Shown: positions 1 to 8,577 of the stretch, in pieces
Layout: each line of letters begins with the position of its first letter
How positions within the stretch are numbered: position 1 is the stretch's first letter
Notes under the pieces: model-generated
Told to the model about the DNA's origin: nothing
The model's input: the letters and a program-made list of their open reading frames with translations, nothing else
Database searches by the model: none
DNA from: CAVQBP01 sp963782475
Lineage (GTDB): Bacteria; Bacteroidota; Ignavibacteria; Ignavibacteriales; Ignavibacteriaceae
Length of the DNA: 64,000 bases
Assembly (NCBI GenBank): GCA_963782475.1
Contig: CAWAJW010000008.1
Coordinates: 298,130 to 362,129, forward strand
Direction of reading: 5' to 3'
Made by a program: the position numbers and the translations under genes

Positions 1-1359
1 GCTCGAAACAGAAGATTGGCAGATGATTCCCTGGTAGCAAAAGATTTTTCGGGTACCAGGTTTGACGGCTTGCTCGGACAATCTATTGTTCCCTTTTCGT
101 ACTTTCAAGACAATCCGTCTGATATGCGCAGTCTGTTCGACAAGTATGAAATACCTTTGATAAGCAAAGATGCCTTGCGTTTATGGCGTCAGTTAAATTT
201 CAGCCCATACTATTTAAATGGCGGTGCGGATATAAATTCATATGATTTTTCTGAAAGCGTTTTTGCCGGATATATAATGCACAGTTTAAACTTCGGACAG
301 TCGGCAAAATTTATAACCGGCATTAGGATGGAAAACGAGCATAATAAATATTCCGGGTACTACTTTCCTAATGCTATTACAAGTCTGGAAAATTTATATA
401 ACGGCATACCACAGCTAACACAAACTTATAATTACAATAAAATCTCTTTGCTTCCTAACTTTCAGATGATTTTAATGCCGGCAAATTTCTTAACCGTTCG
501 TCTGGCTGCGTACAAAACGTTAATCAGACCGGATGCCGATGCCAGGACACCAAAAATTTTCAGCAGTGGCAATATACTGGACATGGGAAATCCCGATCTG
601 GCAAATGCTAATGTGTGGAATTATGAATTTCAGACACAATTCTACGGCAATGATATAGGCCAGTTCAGCATTAATGCTTTCTACAAAAATATCGATGGAT
701 TGGTAAAGTCAACAAACGGAATTCAGTTCTTTGGCGCAAATACTTTCGACTCATTGGGAATTCATTGGAGCTCTTATCCTATTCAATACCCATTCAACAA
801 AAACACTAGCTATTTATTGTACACCAATTTCAATTCACCGAAACCAACCCGTATCTGGGGTTTCGAAGTTGAACACCGGGCAAGTTTCAGATACCTGCCC
901 GGACTTCTCAAGAATATTGTTTTGAATTACAATCTTACCCTCCTCCGTTCCGAGACATGGACATTAGATGTAACTCAGATAGAAACTTCTCAAACGCTGG
1001 ATGTATTATCATATAAGAAACAAAAACTCAGTGATATGCCTGAATTTCTCGCAAATGTTAATCTCGGTTATGACATAGATGGATTCTCATTCAGGATATC
1101 CTACTTCTATCAGGGAGAATATTCGGTTGATAATTACTTTGAAATACCGCTAAATGAAAACAAATTATCGAGATTGGACATTGCAATAAGACAACGAATT
1201 TTGAGAAACATCTCCATAGTTCTTGATGCAAATAATATCACTAATTCTGAAGAAGAAGCTTCATACAATATTCCTAGGGTACCGGCAACACCATGGCAAA
1301 CCGCTCAGGATTACAGATTAGGAACAAATTTTGATTTTGGAGTTAGGGTAGACTTCTGA
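1..1359 (+). CDS. TonB-dependent receptor, C-terminal part (cut by window edge)
   Basis: This is the C-terminal half of an outer-membrane TonB-dependent receptor. The frame is open from base 1, so the start lies outside the window; the TTG at 16 is not a real start. The protein aligns by eye over its whole length with the barrel half of the receptor at 1412-4366: shared DFSGTRFDGL, FAGYIMHSLNFGQSAKFITG, LPNFQMIL, YKTLIRPD and RYLPGLLKNI, and the same terminal pattern of a basic residue, short loop and aromatic strand ending in VDF. Alternating aromatic strands and no hydrophobic helices fit a 22-strand barrel. It is the first of at least four paralogues in tandem. The ligand is unknown; the neighbouring GH127 enzyme suggests carbohydrate. 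Confidence 0.85.
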   Translation, partial: ARNRRLADDSLVAKDFSGTRFDGLLGQSIVPFSYFQDNPSDMRSLFDKYEIPLISKDALRLWRQLNFSPYYLNGGADINSYDFSESVFAGYIMHSLNFGQSAKFITGIRMENEHNKYSGYYFPNAITSLENLYNGIPQLTQTYNYNKISLLPNFQMILMPANFLTVRLAAYKTLIRPDADARTPKIFSSGNILDMGNPDLANANVWNYEFQTQFYGNDIGQFSINAFYKNIDGLVKSTNGIQFFGANTFDSLGIHWSSYPIQYPFNKNTSYLLYTNFNSPKPTRIWGFEVEHRASFRYLPGLLKNIVLNYNLTLLRSETWTLDVTQIETSQTLDVLSYKKQKLSDMPEFLANVNLGYDIDGFSFRISYFYQGEYSVDNYFEIPLNENKLSRLDIAIRQRILRNISIVLDANNITNSEEEASYNIPRVPATPWQTAQDYRLGTNFDFGVRVDF

Positions 1360-1411
1360 ATTTTTAAAGGTTAAACAATCTAAAATAAAATAAATCCTTA
1401 CGGGTAATTTT

Positions 1412-4366
1412 ATGAAAATACTCTTCATCAAGAAAATAATTCCGTTGCTGCTTTTAAGTTCCATCTATATATACGGACAAGGAACACTAAAAGGTACTTT
1501 AACAGATTCGCTTACAGCACATCAGTTAAAGGGAGTAAGAATTATTCTAACCGGGACAACTTTTAACGCCGTTTCGGATATTAATGGAGAATTTATTATA
1601 AAAGGAATTCCGGCCGGAGATTATATACTGCAAGCCTTCTATCTAAGTTACGAAGAAAAGAAAATTTTAATTACTGTCAAATCCCCAAAAACACAAATAT
1701 TAAATATTGAGCTGCTGCCTAACATTAAAAACGGAACAGACTTAAATCGCCAGGCAAAAAGTCAGGCCGAAGTTATCAATCTTCAAAACAGTTCAAATAA
1801 TATAAAGAATGTATTATCCGGTAAAAAGTTACGAAACATGCCCGATGAAAACATTTCCACTGCGTTAAGCCGTTTACCTGGTGTTTCAATATTAAATAAA
1901 CCTTTCACCGGTCCGCTTATACCAAGCAGCGGAGGCTGGTCAATAAGCGAAAATTCGGTTGGTATAATATTCCCGCCTAATAACGATTTTTATTTTACAA
2001 ACAATCCGGCTCCAATGGTTTTAATTCGTGGAATGGATTCGAAATATTCAAATATTACTATAGACGGAATTAGAATTCCTCCGACTTCATCAATAGACAA
2101 AAGTATCAACCTTAATATTTTTCCGCAGAGATATTTTCAGAATATTGAACTACAAAAAACTATAACTTCGGATGAAGATGCCGATGCAACTGCGGGAGCA
2201 ATAAAAATAATGACGGGAAAAGCACCCGATAAAAGGACAATAAGAGCGGAGCTTTCGGGCAACTACAACAGGCTTGACAAATCAGCCGGTCAATATAATT
2301 TTACCGGAACTTACGATGAAAGATTTCTTGATGGTTTACTCGGCCTACAAGTAGACGCTAATTTAGGGAAAAAGATTTTGAGCAGTGAATATTACGACAA
2401 AGGTACTTTTTACACCAACAATTTTTCATACATAAACGCTTTAAGTGAAAGAAAAGGGGCGAACATTTTATTTGATTTTAATACTCCCGACGGCGGTTCG
2501 GTTAAGTTTAATAATTTTTTTAACCAAATAAATGCGGATAATTTTGAAAGCCGGACTGATACGAATTACCTTCCCATGCATATATTCGATGATATTGAAA
2601 CTAAGCAAAAAATATTTCTTTCATCAATCGAAGGCAGTAATTATTTATTTGATTTCAAAGTCGATTGGAGTGCGGCTTATTCCGAATCAAAAACCGATCA
2701 TCCCTTCAATTACACTCTTTCTTTTTTTGGACGGCTGTCTCCAAATAATAAACCTCAATACTTGGATAACACCATAGATAATCCTACAAAGAACTATTGT
2801 AAAGAAAAATCCCTGTCTATTGATTTTTCAAGGGAATATAAAATAAGCGATGAAATTTCCGGCTTGCTGAAATTCGGAGGGAAGTACAGAGCAAACTCAA
2901 GATTTTATGATGAGAGCTTGTATGCCGAAACCGGCAGCCTTTCAGGAAAATATCAGTATAGAAAATTAGCAGATGATTCTCTGCAGCTTAAAGATTTTTC
3001 GGGCACCAGGTTTGACGGTTTGGTAGGCCAAAGCAAATTTAATATTCCATATTCTTATTTTCAGGATAATCCGTCTGCTGAACATACTATATTTGATAAA
3101 TATGAAATACCTTTAATAAGTAAAGACGCCCTGCATTTATGGCGGCAGTTAAATTACAGCCCGTACTATGTGAATGACAGACCGGATATAAATTCATATA
3201 ATTTTTCGGAAAGCGTTTTTGCCGGATATATAATGCATAGTTTAAACTTCGGACAGTCGGCAAAATTTATAACCGGCATTAGGATAGAAAACGAACATAA
3301 CAAATATTCCGGGTACTACTTTCCTAATGTTCTTAAAAAGCCGGAAGATTTATATAACGGTCTGCCACAACAAACTCATACTTACGATTACAATAAAATC
3401 ACCTTGCTTCCCAATTTTCAGATGATTTTAAGGCTTTCTGATTTCTTAAATTTACGCCTGTCGGCTTATAAAACTTTAATCAGACCGGATATCAGTGCAA
3501 GAATGCCTAGATTCTTTGCCGCACACATAGACGGAATCGGTTATAATGGCGCTGATGCCGGAAATTATCTGAATATGGGGAATCCTGATCTGAAAAACTC
3601 AGATGTATGGAATTACGAAATTCAAACACAATTCTACGGAAAAGGAATCGGGCTGTTTAGCATTGGAACATTTTATAAAGAAATTAAAGAAATGGTCCAG
3701 GCAACAAACGGAATTCAACTTTCGGGCTCAAACACAATCGATTCATTAGGAATTAATTTAAGCTCACTCCCCGGTAATTTTCCCTTTAACGAAAACAGCT
3801 ATTATAATTTATACACTTATTACCAGGTGCCGCAGCCGACACGCATCTGGGGCTTCGAAATTGAACACCAGGCAAATTTCAGATATCTGCCGGGGCTTCT
3901 TAAAAATATTATTCTGAATTACAACCTGACTTTCCTTCGCGCTGAAACATGGACCTTAGATGTGTTACATTTAGCGACTACAACATCAATAGATATATTA
4001 TCATATAATAAACAAAAGCCGGACAATGTACCTGAGTTTTTTGCAAATGTGATTCTTGGTTACGATTTCAAGGGTTTCTCTTTTAGGGTATCTTACTTTT
4101 ACCGGAACGGATATCCTGTTTTAGAAAATTTCATGAATATTTTCCAGGTAAAGGAAAATAAATACACGAGATTGGATATTGCAGTAAGACAAGAGATACT
4201 GAATAGTTTTTACGTTATTCTAAATCTAAATAATATTACCGATTCCGAAGAAGAAGTTTTAGTTGGAAATGTTCCTAATCAGTACGAATCCGCAGTTACC
4301 TGGAAGGCAAATCAAGCATATAGATATGGATTTAATTTCGATTTTGGGATTGGGATTGATTTATGA
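1412..4366 (+). CDS. TonB-dependent receptor with CarboxypepD_reg-like domain
   Basis: Intact 984-residue outer-membrane receptor for TonB-driven import. Residues 1-22 are a signal peptide (LLLLSSIYIYGQG). Residues about 23-105 form a CarboxypepD_reg-like beta-sandwich (GTLTDSLTAHQLKGVRI, then GEFIIKGIPAGDYIL). The plug runs over about 135-270 and includes LSRLPGVSI, LIRGMDSKYSNITIDG and ITSDEDADATAGAIKI, the pattern of the TonB-Xanth-Caul-like receptor group. The rest is beta-barrel ending in an aromatic C-terminus. It is the best preserved member of the tandem family here and the reference used to judge the broken copies. The ATG at 1412 is followed directly by the signal peptide; there is no strong Shine-Dalgarno, as is usual in this group. 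Confidence 0.92.
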   Translation: MKILFIKKIIPLLLLSSIYIYGQGTLKGTLTDSLTAHQLKGVRIILTGTTFNAVSDINGEFIIKGIPAGDYILQAFYLSYEEKKILITVKSPKTQILNIELLPNIKNGTDLNRQAKSQAEVINLQNSSNNIKNVLSGKKLRNMPDENISTALSRLPGVSILNKPFTGPLIPSSGGWSISENSVGIIFPPNNDFYFTNNPAPMVLIRGMDSKYSNITIDGIRIPPTSSIDKSINLNIFPQRYFQNIELQKTITSDEDADATAGAIKIMTGKAPDKRTIRAELSGNYNRLDKSAGQYNFTGTYDERFLDGLLGLQVDANLGKKILSSEYYDKGTFYTNNFSYINALSERKGANILFDFNTPDGGSVKFNNFFNQINADNFESRTDTNYLPMHIFDDIETKQKIFLSSIEGSNYLFDFKVDWSAAYSESKTDHPFNYTLSFFGRLSPNNKPQYLDNTIDNPTKNYCKEKSLSIDFSREYKISDEISGLLKFGGKYRANSRFYDESLYAETGSLSGKYQYRKLADDSLQLKDFSGTRFDGLVGQSKFNIPYSYFQDNPSAEHTIFDKYEIPLISKDALHLWRQLNYSPYYVNDRPDINSYNFSESVFAGYIMHSLNFGQSAKFITGIRIENEHNKYSGYYFPNVLKKPEDLYNGLPQQTHTYDYNKITLLPNFQMILRLSDFLNLRLSAYKTLIRPDISARMPRFFAAHIDGIGYNGADAGNYLNMGNPDLKNSDVWNYEIQTQFYGKGIGLFSIGTFYKEIKEMVQATNGIQLSGSNTIDSLGINLSSLPGNFPFNENSYYNLYTYYQVPQPTRIWGFEIEHQANFRYLPGLLKNIILNYNLTFLRAETWTLDVLHLATTTSIDILSYNKQKPDNVPEFFANVILGYDFKGFSFRVSYFYRNGYPVLENFMNIFQVKENKYTRLDIAVRQEILNSFYVILNLNNITDSEEEVLVGNVPNQYESAVTWKANQAYRYGFNFDFGIGIDL

Positions 4367-4417
4367 AGTATTAAAGGTTAACAATCTAAAACAGAATAAA
4401 CTTTTAGGGAAGATTTA
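4367..4417 (+). repeat. duplicated leader between receptor paralogues
   Basis: The spacer between receptor stop and next receptor start is nearly identical here and at 1360-1411: both contain AAAGGTTA, then ACAATCTAAAA, then an AT-rich stretch leading to the ATG. The two copies are 51-52 bases long. The leader was therefore duplicated together with the genes, which supports tandem duplication as the origin of the family. It may hold the ribosome-entry region; no hairpin is obvious. Confidence 0.6.
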
Positions 4418-4711
4418 ATGAAAACACCCGCTATTAAGAAAATAATTCTGTTATTGCTCTTAAGCTCTATATACACTTACGGACAAGGAATCCTAAAAGG
4501 CACTGTAAGAGATTCACTTACTGCACATCAATTAAAATGTGCAAGAATTATTCTAACGGGTACAACTTTCAACGCCGTTTCGAATATTAAGTTACTGCCT
4601 AATATTTTAACCGGAAACGAACCAGCACTAAGCAGCCGGGCAAAGAACCAGGCTAATGAGATTAATATGCTTCCGTTCTTATCTTCTATTGATATTAAGG
4701 CGGGGTTATGA
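4418..4711 (+). pseudogene. decayed TonB receptor fragment (N-terminus only)
   Basis: A 97-codon remnant of another receptor paralogue. The first 50 residues match the signal peptide and start of the CarboxypepD_reg-like domain of the neighbours (LLLLSSIYTYGQGILKGTV, ILTGTTFNAVSNI). It then jumps directly to the later KLLPNIL segment, so about 45 residues of the domain are deleted in frame. The plug and barrel are missing altogether. A truncated ORF could still make a small secreted protein, but no receptor function is possible. The stop overlaps the start of the DUF4249 gene (ATGA at 4708-4711), so the fragment may persist because it carries the leader and translational coupling for that gene. 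Confidence 0.8.
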
Positions 4712-5694
4712 AAAAAGTTCTTTTTATTCTGCCAGTTATATTGTTTTTATTTTTTGAATCGTGCAGAAACGATTTTAACATAAATGCTCCTTATCAGGAT
4801 GTTTATGTTTTGAATTGTATTTTGCTAAACAATGATTCTGTTCAGTATGCAATAATTTCAAAAAAGGATTATACAGAAAACGGAGCTCCCCCGACTTCAG
4901 CAAGCACTGCCCAAAATATAAAAGGTGCAAATGTAGAAATCTATTATAACGATTCGGTATTTGTTATGAGGGATACAACAATAGAAGTGACAGATCCCGG
5001 TAGTGTAACCCAGGTTAATTGTTATATTATAAAAAATCTAGTATTGCAGCCTGGCAAAGTTATAAGGATTGAGGCTACGATTAAAGGTGAAAAACTGGAA
5101 TCAACAATTCAGATACCTGAAATTTCTTTTATAAGTTTTTCGTTCAATTTTCCCCAGGCTTTTAAATCCGGATATATTACACTTCCTAATTACAGTTGGA
5201 ACTGGACGGGTGGTGCCGTAGATAATACAAGTATTCTAAGTCTTCCACAATTGGAAATTTATTACAAGGAATATGAAACGGGCTCATATGTCGATAAAAA
5301 AATATTCATACCTATTGCCCTTTATTTTACTTACGATGAAAATGGCAATATAATACCGGTTAACGTAGAGTTGTCATTTAATAATTTTTGTATAACAACT
5401 CTTGAAACCGTTAATAAAACAATGCAGGAAATTTCGGGAGATGACCCGAATAAAAGCGATTATATAATTACTAAAGTATTATTCAACGTAATCGGGTTGG
5501 ATTCCGACTTGTCGAAATTTTATTCTGCGTACAATACATATAATGAAGATTTCTCAATTAAATTGAGACAGGCGGACTATTCAAATATAGATGGGGGAAA
5601 AGGTATTTTTGGAGTAGTTTATAATTTTTCAAAATCATTGGTAGTCGATAGTTTGTATGTAAAATCTTTCGGCTATCAATATGATCCCAAATAA
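4708..5694 (+). CDS. DUF4249-type outer-membrane lipoprotein
   Basis: A 328-residue lipoprotein. The N-terminus is a lipoprotein signal with a lipobox-like FFESC and the acylated cysteine at residue 19. Next comes the opening typical of DUF4249 (NINAPYQDVYVLNCILLNND, then an ISKKDYTE segment and GANVEIYYND), and a beta-rich body. DUF4249 proteins are commonly encoded beside TonB receptors in Bacteroidota and are thought to be surface partners of them; their function is not established. Here the gene follows the receptor family and overlaps the preceding fragment by four bases. A hairpin terminator follows directly. The family call rests on recognition of the N-terminal pattern without a profile search. 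Confidence 0.72.
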   Translation: MKKVLFILPVILFLFFESCRNDFNINAPYQDVYVLNCILLNNDSVQYAIISKKDYTENGAPPTSASTAQNIKGANVEIYYNDSVFVMRDTTIEVTDPGSVTQVNCYIIKNLVLQPGKVIRIEATIKGEKLESTIQIPEISFISFSFNFPQAFKSGYITLPNYSWNWTGGAVDNTSILSLPQLEIYYKEYETGSYVDKKIFIPIALYFTYDENGNIIPVNVELSFNNFCITTLETVNKTMQEISGDDPNKSDYIITKVLFNVIGLDSDLSKFYSAYNTYNEDFSIKLRQADYSNIDGGKGIFGVVYNFSKSLVVDSLYVKSFGYQYDPK

Positions 5695-5698
5695 TGGT

Positions 5699-5728
5699 AA
5701 GTGAAACTCGTCGTTTCACTTTTATTTT
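5699..5728 (+). terminator. rho-independent terminator after DUF4249 gene
   Basis: Perfect 9-bp stem AAGTGAAAC / GTTTCACTT (5699-5707 and 5713-5721) with a 5-base loop, followed by TTATTTTA. It sits five bases after the DUF4249 stop and closes the upstream receptor/lipoprotein transcript. Confidence 0.75.
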
Positions 5729-5746
5729 AATATTGCCGGAAGTTAT

Positions 5747-7012
5747 ATGAATACTTTCATTTCAATAATTCTTTTATCATTTATTTTTTCCGGGGAGTTT
5801 TTTGCACAATGGGAAAAAACTAATTTTCCATCTACAGTTAAGGTTAATACTCTGGCAATTAGTGATTCAAATATTTTTGCCGGAACAGAGGGCGACGGAA
5901 TATTTGTATCAACAGATAACGGAGAAAACTGGATTGATAGAAATAATGGACTGCAAGATAAAGTTATTCATACTATTTTTATAAACGGGAAAACAATATA
6001 TGCCGGAACCGAAACAGGGGCATATATTTCAACAAATAATGGGAAAAATTGGGATATAATAAATTCCGGTTTATCCGGTTTATCCGGTTTAGGCGTATGG
6101 TCTTTTGCAGTAAGTAATTTCATGGGAGATTCGATCATCTTTGCCGGAACATGGAGCGGAGTTTACAGCTCAACCAATAACGGTGCAAATTGGGAAGCTG
6201 CTGGATTATCTACAACGATGCCTGTGAATTCAATTATTGTACGTAACAATTTTATTTTTGCAGCAACATTAGCCGGTGGAGTTTTTTATTCACAAAGTAA
6301 CGGGTTCGGATGGAAAGATATTAGTATTAAAGTTAGTGGGCTTGGCGTTCCAGATGCAATTATACCGGTATATTCGCTTGCCGCAATAGATACTAATGTT
6401 ATAGCCGGCGCCGGGCCGGGATATTTTTATTATACCTCATTTGCTGCCGGTAATTTTGCTCACAGCACCTCCATTGGAAATATGCCTATTCTCTGTTTTG
6501 CTATGCATTATGAACAACTTTTAGCCGGTGACTTGGGAGGCTATATTTCCTTATCCAATAGCAATGGAAAAACTTGGAAAAATTTACCTCCGCCGTTGAC
6601 AAATCAAACTCTATATTCCCTTGCATTAAAGAACTCATATATTTTTGCCGGAACAGGAAATGGAGTTTGGCGTTCGCTGTATCCTGAGACAACTACAAAT
6701 GTAGAAAATTTAAAAGAAGCTCAGTCCGGTTTTGAACTTGAACAAAATTATCCTAATCCATTCAACCCGTCAACAAGCATAAAATACAATCTACCATCTT
6801 CTTGGGAAGGAGAGAAGTCGGGGGTGAGGTTAGTAACCCTTAAAATTTACAACCTCCTTGGTAAGGAAATAGCTACGCTTGTAAACGAACAGCAGGCACC
6901 GGGTAATTATCAAGTTAAGTTTAACGGATCTAACCTTGCATCGGGGGTTTATATATACAGGCTGCAGGTAGGTAATTTAGTTTCCACTAAAAAGCTGATG
7001 CTTTTAAAATAA
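5747..7012 (+). CDS. secreted T9SS cargo protein with BNR-like repeats
   Basis: A 421-residue protein with an N-terminal signal peptide (LLSFIFSGEFFAQ). It carries repeated beta-propeller-like units: STDNGENWIDRNNG, STNNGKNWDIINSG, STNNGANWEAAG and SNSNGKTWKNLPP, each with the SxxNGxxW core of BNR/Ycf48-like repeats. The C-terminal 90 residues are a type A sorting domain (ELEQNYPNPFNPSTSIKYN, then KIYNLLGKE and a GVYIYRLQ strand ending KKLMLLK), which directs export by type IX secretion and surface attachment or release. Oddities are an in-frame 9-bp triplication giving SGLSGLSGLG at about residue 107 and a charged insertion (SSWEGEKSGVR) inside the sorting domain. The role is unknown; its place inside the receptor cluster suggests surface substrate handling. 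Confidence 0.8.
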   Translation: MNTFISIILLSFIFSGEFFAQWEKTNFPSTVKVNTLAISDSNIFAGTEGDGIFVSTDNGENWIDRNNGLQDKVIHTIFINGKTIYAGTETGAYISTNNGKNWDIINSGLSGLSGLGVWSFAVSNFMGDSIIFAGTWSGVYSSTNNGANWEAAGLSTTMPVNSIIVRNNFIFAATLAGGVFYSQSNGFGWKDISIKVSGLGVPDAIIPVYSLAAIDTNVIAGAGPGYFYYTSFAAGNFAHSTSIGNMPILCFAMHYEQLLAGDLGGYISLSNSNGKTWKNLPPPLTNQTLYSLALKNSYIFAGTGNGVWRSLYPETTTNVENLKEAQSGFELEQNYPNPFNPSTSIKYNLPSSWEGEKSGVRLVTLKIYNLLGKEIATLVNEQQAPGNYQVKFNGSNLASGVYIYRLQVGNLVSTKKLMLLK

Positions 7013-7050
7013 ACGAATTCAATTATATAACTAATTTATGGGGCCTTTTT

Positions 7051-8577
7051 ATGAAAACATTATCTATCAAAAAGATATTGTTATTGTTGGTTCTCTATGT
7101 TTTAAGTACTTACGGACAAGGAATTTTAAAAGGTACAATAACAGATTCACTTAGAGCAGACCGGTTAAAAGGGGCTGAAATTATTATAACCGGTACTAAT
7201 TTCAATGTAGTATCTAACATTGACGGTGAGTTTTATATATCCGGAATCCCGGCCGGGGACTACATTTTGCAAGCTTCCTACCTTGGCTACAAAGAAAAGA
7301 AAATCTTAGTTGCCGTCAAAACTAAAGGGCTGCAAATACTAAATATTGAATTACTGCCTAATATTTTAACAGCAAATGAAACAGCATTAAGCAGCCAGGC
7401 AAAGAGTCAGGCTGAAGAAATTAATATGCAGATCAGCTCTAATATTACAAAAAATGTTATCGCCGATAATAAATTACAAATTATGCCAGATGAAAATATT
7501 CCCGTTGCTTTAAGCAGACTGCCCGGTGTTACAATTAAATATATTAATGCATCTTTTCTTCCCGAAATAAATTATATAGCTGGTTCGTTTGATCCTAATA
7601 ATATTGGTGGTGATATGTTCCCACCGTTGGATAATTTTCACTTCGCCGACGATCCGGTCTCAAAGATTTTAATCCGGGGATTAGATTCGAAATATTCAAA
7701 TATTTTTATTGACGGGATTAGAATTCCTGCGACGTCGGTAAATGATAACAGTGCAGATCTAAGCATGTTTTCGGAAATGGATTTTCAGAATATTGAATTA
7801 GATAAAACCATAACATCGGATGAAGACGCAGATGCTACGGCAGGCGCTATAAAAATGTTTACCGGGAAGGCTCATTATAAAAGAAAGATAAAAGCCGATT
7901 TATCAGGTAATTATAACAAGTTTGATAAATCTGCAAACCAATATAATTTTAACGGAAGCTATGGTGAAAGATTTTTAGATAATTTGCTCGGTGTACAGAT
8001 TGATGCAAAAGTAGAAAGAAAGATATTGAGCAATGAATTCCAGAATAACAACAGCAGAGCCTGGTGGGCAACTTATGTTTCATATTTCAATGCTAAAAGT
8101 GAAAGAAAAGAGGCAAATGTTTTACTGGATTTCAATACTCCTGATGCCGGTTCAATAAAGTTTAATAGTTTTTTTAACAAAACAAATTCCGATTATTTTG
8201 AATACGGCGTGGATACTCTTTACACTAATCCTAAGAATCAATTCTACGATCGGGAAACCGGACAAAGATTATTCCTTTCATCAATTGAAGGCAAAAATCA
8301 TTTATTAGGTTTTGATATTGATTGGAATGCTGCTTTTTCCGAATCGGAAAATGATCATCCGTTTTATTTTACTCTTAATTTTTATGAGTATCCTTTCATA
8401 TTTAATCCTGCATCAACAGAGAAATATTTAGATAATTCCGTTGATAGTCCTTCAAAAAATTATTTCAAAGAAAAGACCGCATCAATTGACATTTCTAAAA
8501 AGTATAATTTTAAGCAGCGAAATTACGGGTGGATTAAAATTCGGAGGAAAATACAGAATAAACACAAGATACTATGA
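7051..8577 (+). CDS. TonB-dependent receptor, N-terminal part (frameshifted)
   Basis: Signal peptide, CarboxypepD_reg-like domain, plug and first barrel strands of a fourth receptor paralogue, closely parallel to 1412-4366 (GIPAGDYILQASYLGYKEKK, LSRLPGV, RGLDSKYSNIFIDG, SDEDADATAGAIK). The frame collapses at T8508-T8511: removing one T turns KYNFKQRNYG into KYNLSSEITG, which matches KYKISDEISG in the intact copy and continues in the frame of the next entry. The 508-residue product as read would lack most of the barrel. Either this is a pseudogene or the T-run was miscounted in assembly. Confidence 0.85.
   Translation: MKTLSIKKILLLLVLYVLSTYGQGILKGTITDSLRADRLKGAEIIITGTNFNVVSNIDGEFYISGIPAGDYILQASYLGYKEKKILVAVKTKGLQILNIELLPNILTANETALSSQAKSQAEEINMQISSNITKNVIADNKLQIMPDENIPVALSRLPGVTIKYINASFLPEINYIAGSFDPNNIGGDMFPPLDNFHFADDPVSKILIRGLDSKYSNIFIDGIRIPATSVNDNSADLSMFSEMDFQNIELDKTITSDEDADATAGAIKMFTGKAHYKRKIKADLSGNYNKFDKSANQYNFNGSYGERFLDNLLGVQIDAKVERKILSNEFQNNNSRAWWATYVSYFNAKSERKEANVLLDFNTPDAGSIKFNSFFNKTNSDYFEYGVDTLYTNPKNQFYDRETGQRLFLSSIEGKNHLLGFDIDWNAAFSESENDHPFYFTLNFYEYPFIFNPASTEKYLDNSVDSPSKNYFKEKTASIDISKKYNFKQRNYGWIKIRRKIQNKHKIL

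Noticed and set aside
8508..8511. Phase-variable tract
   Set aside because: Four T is too short for efficient slipped-strand phase variation; a read error or ordinary mutation is more likely.
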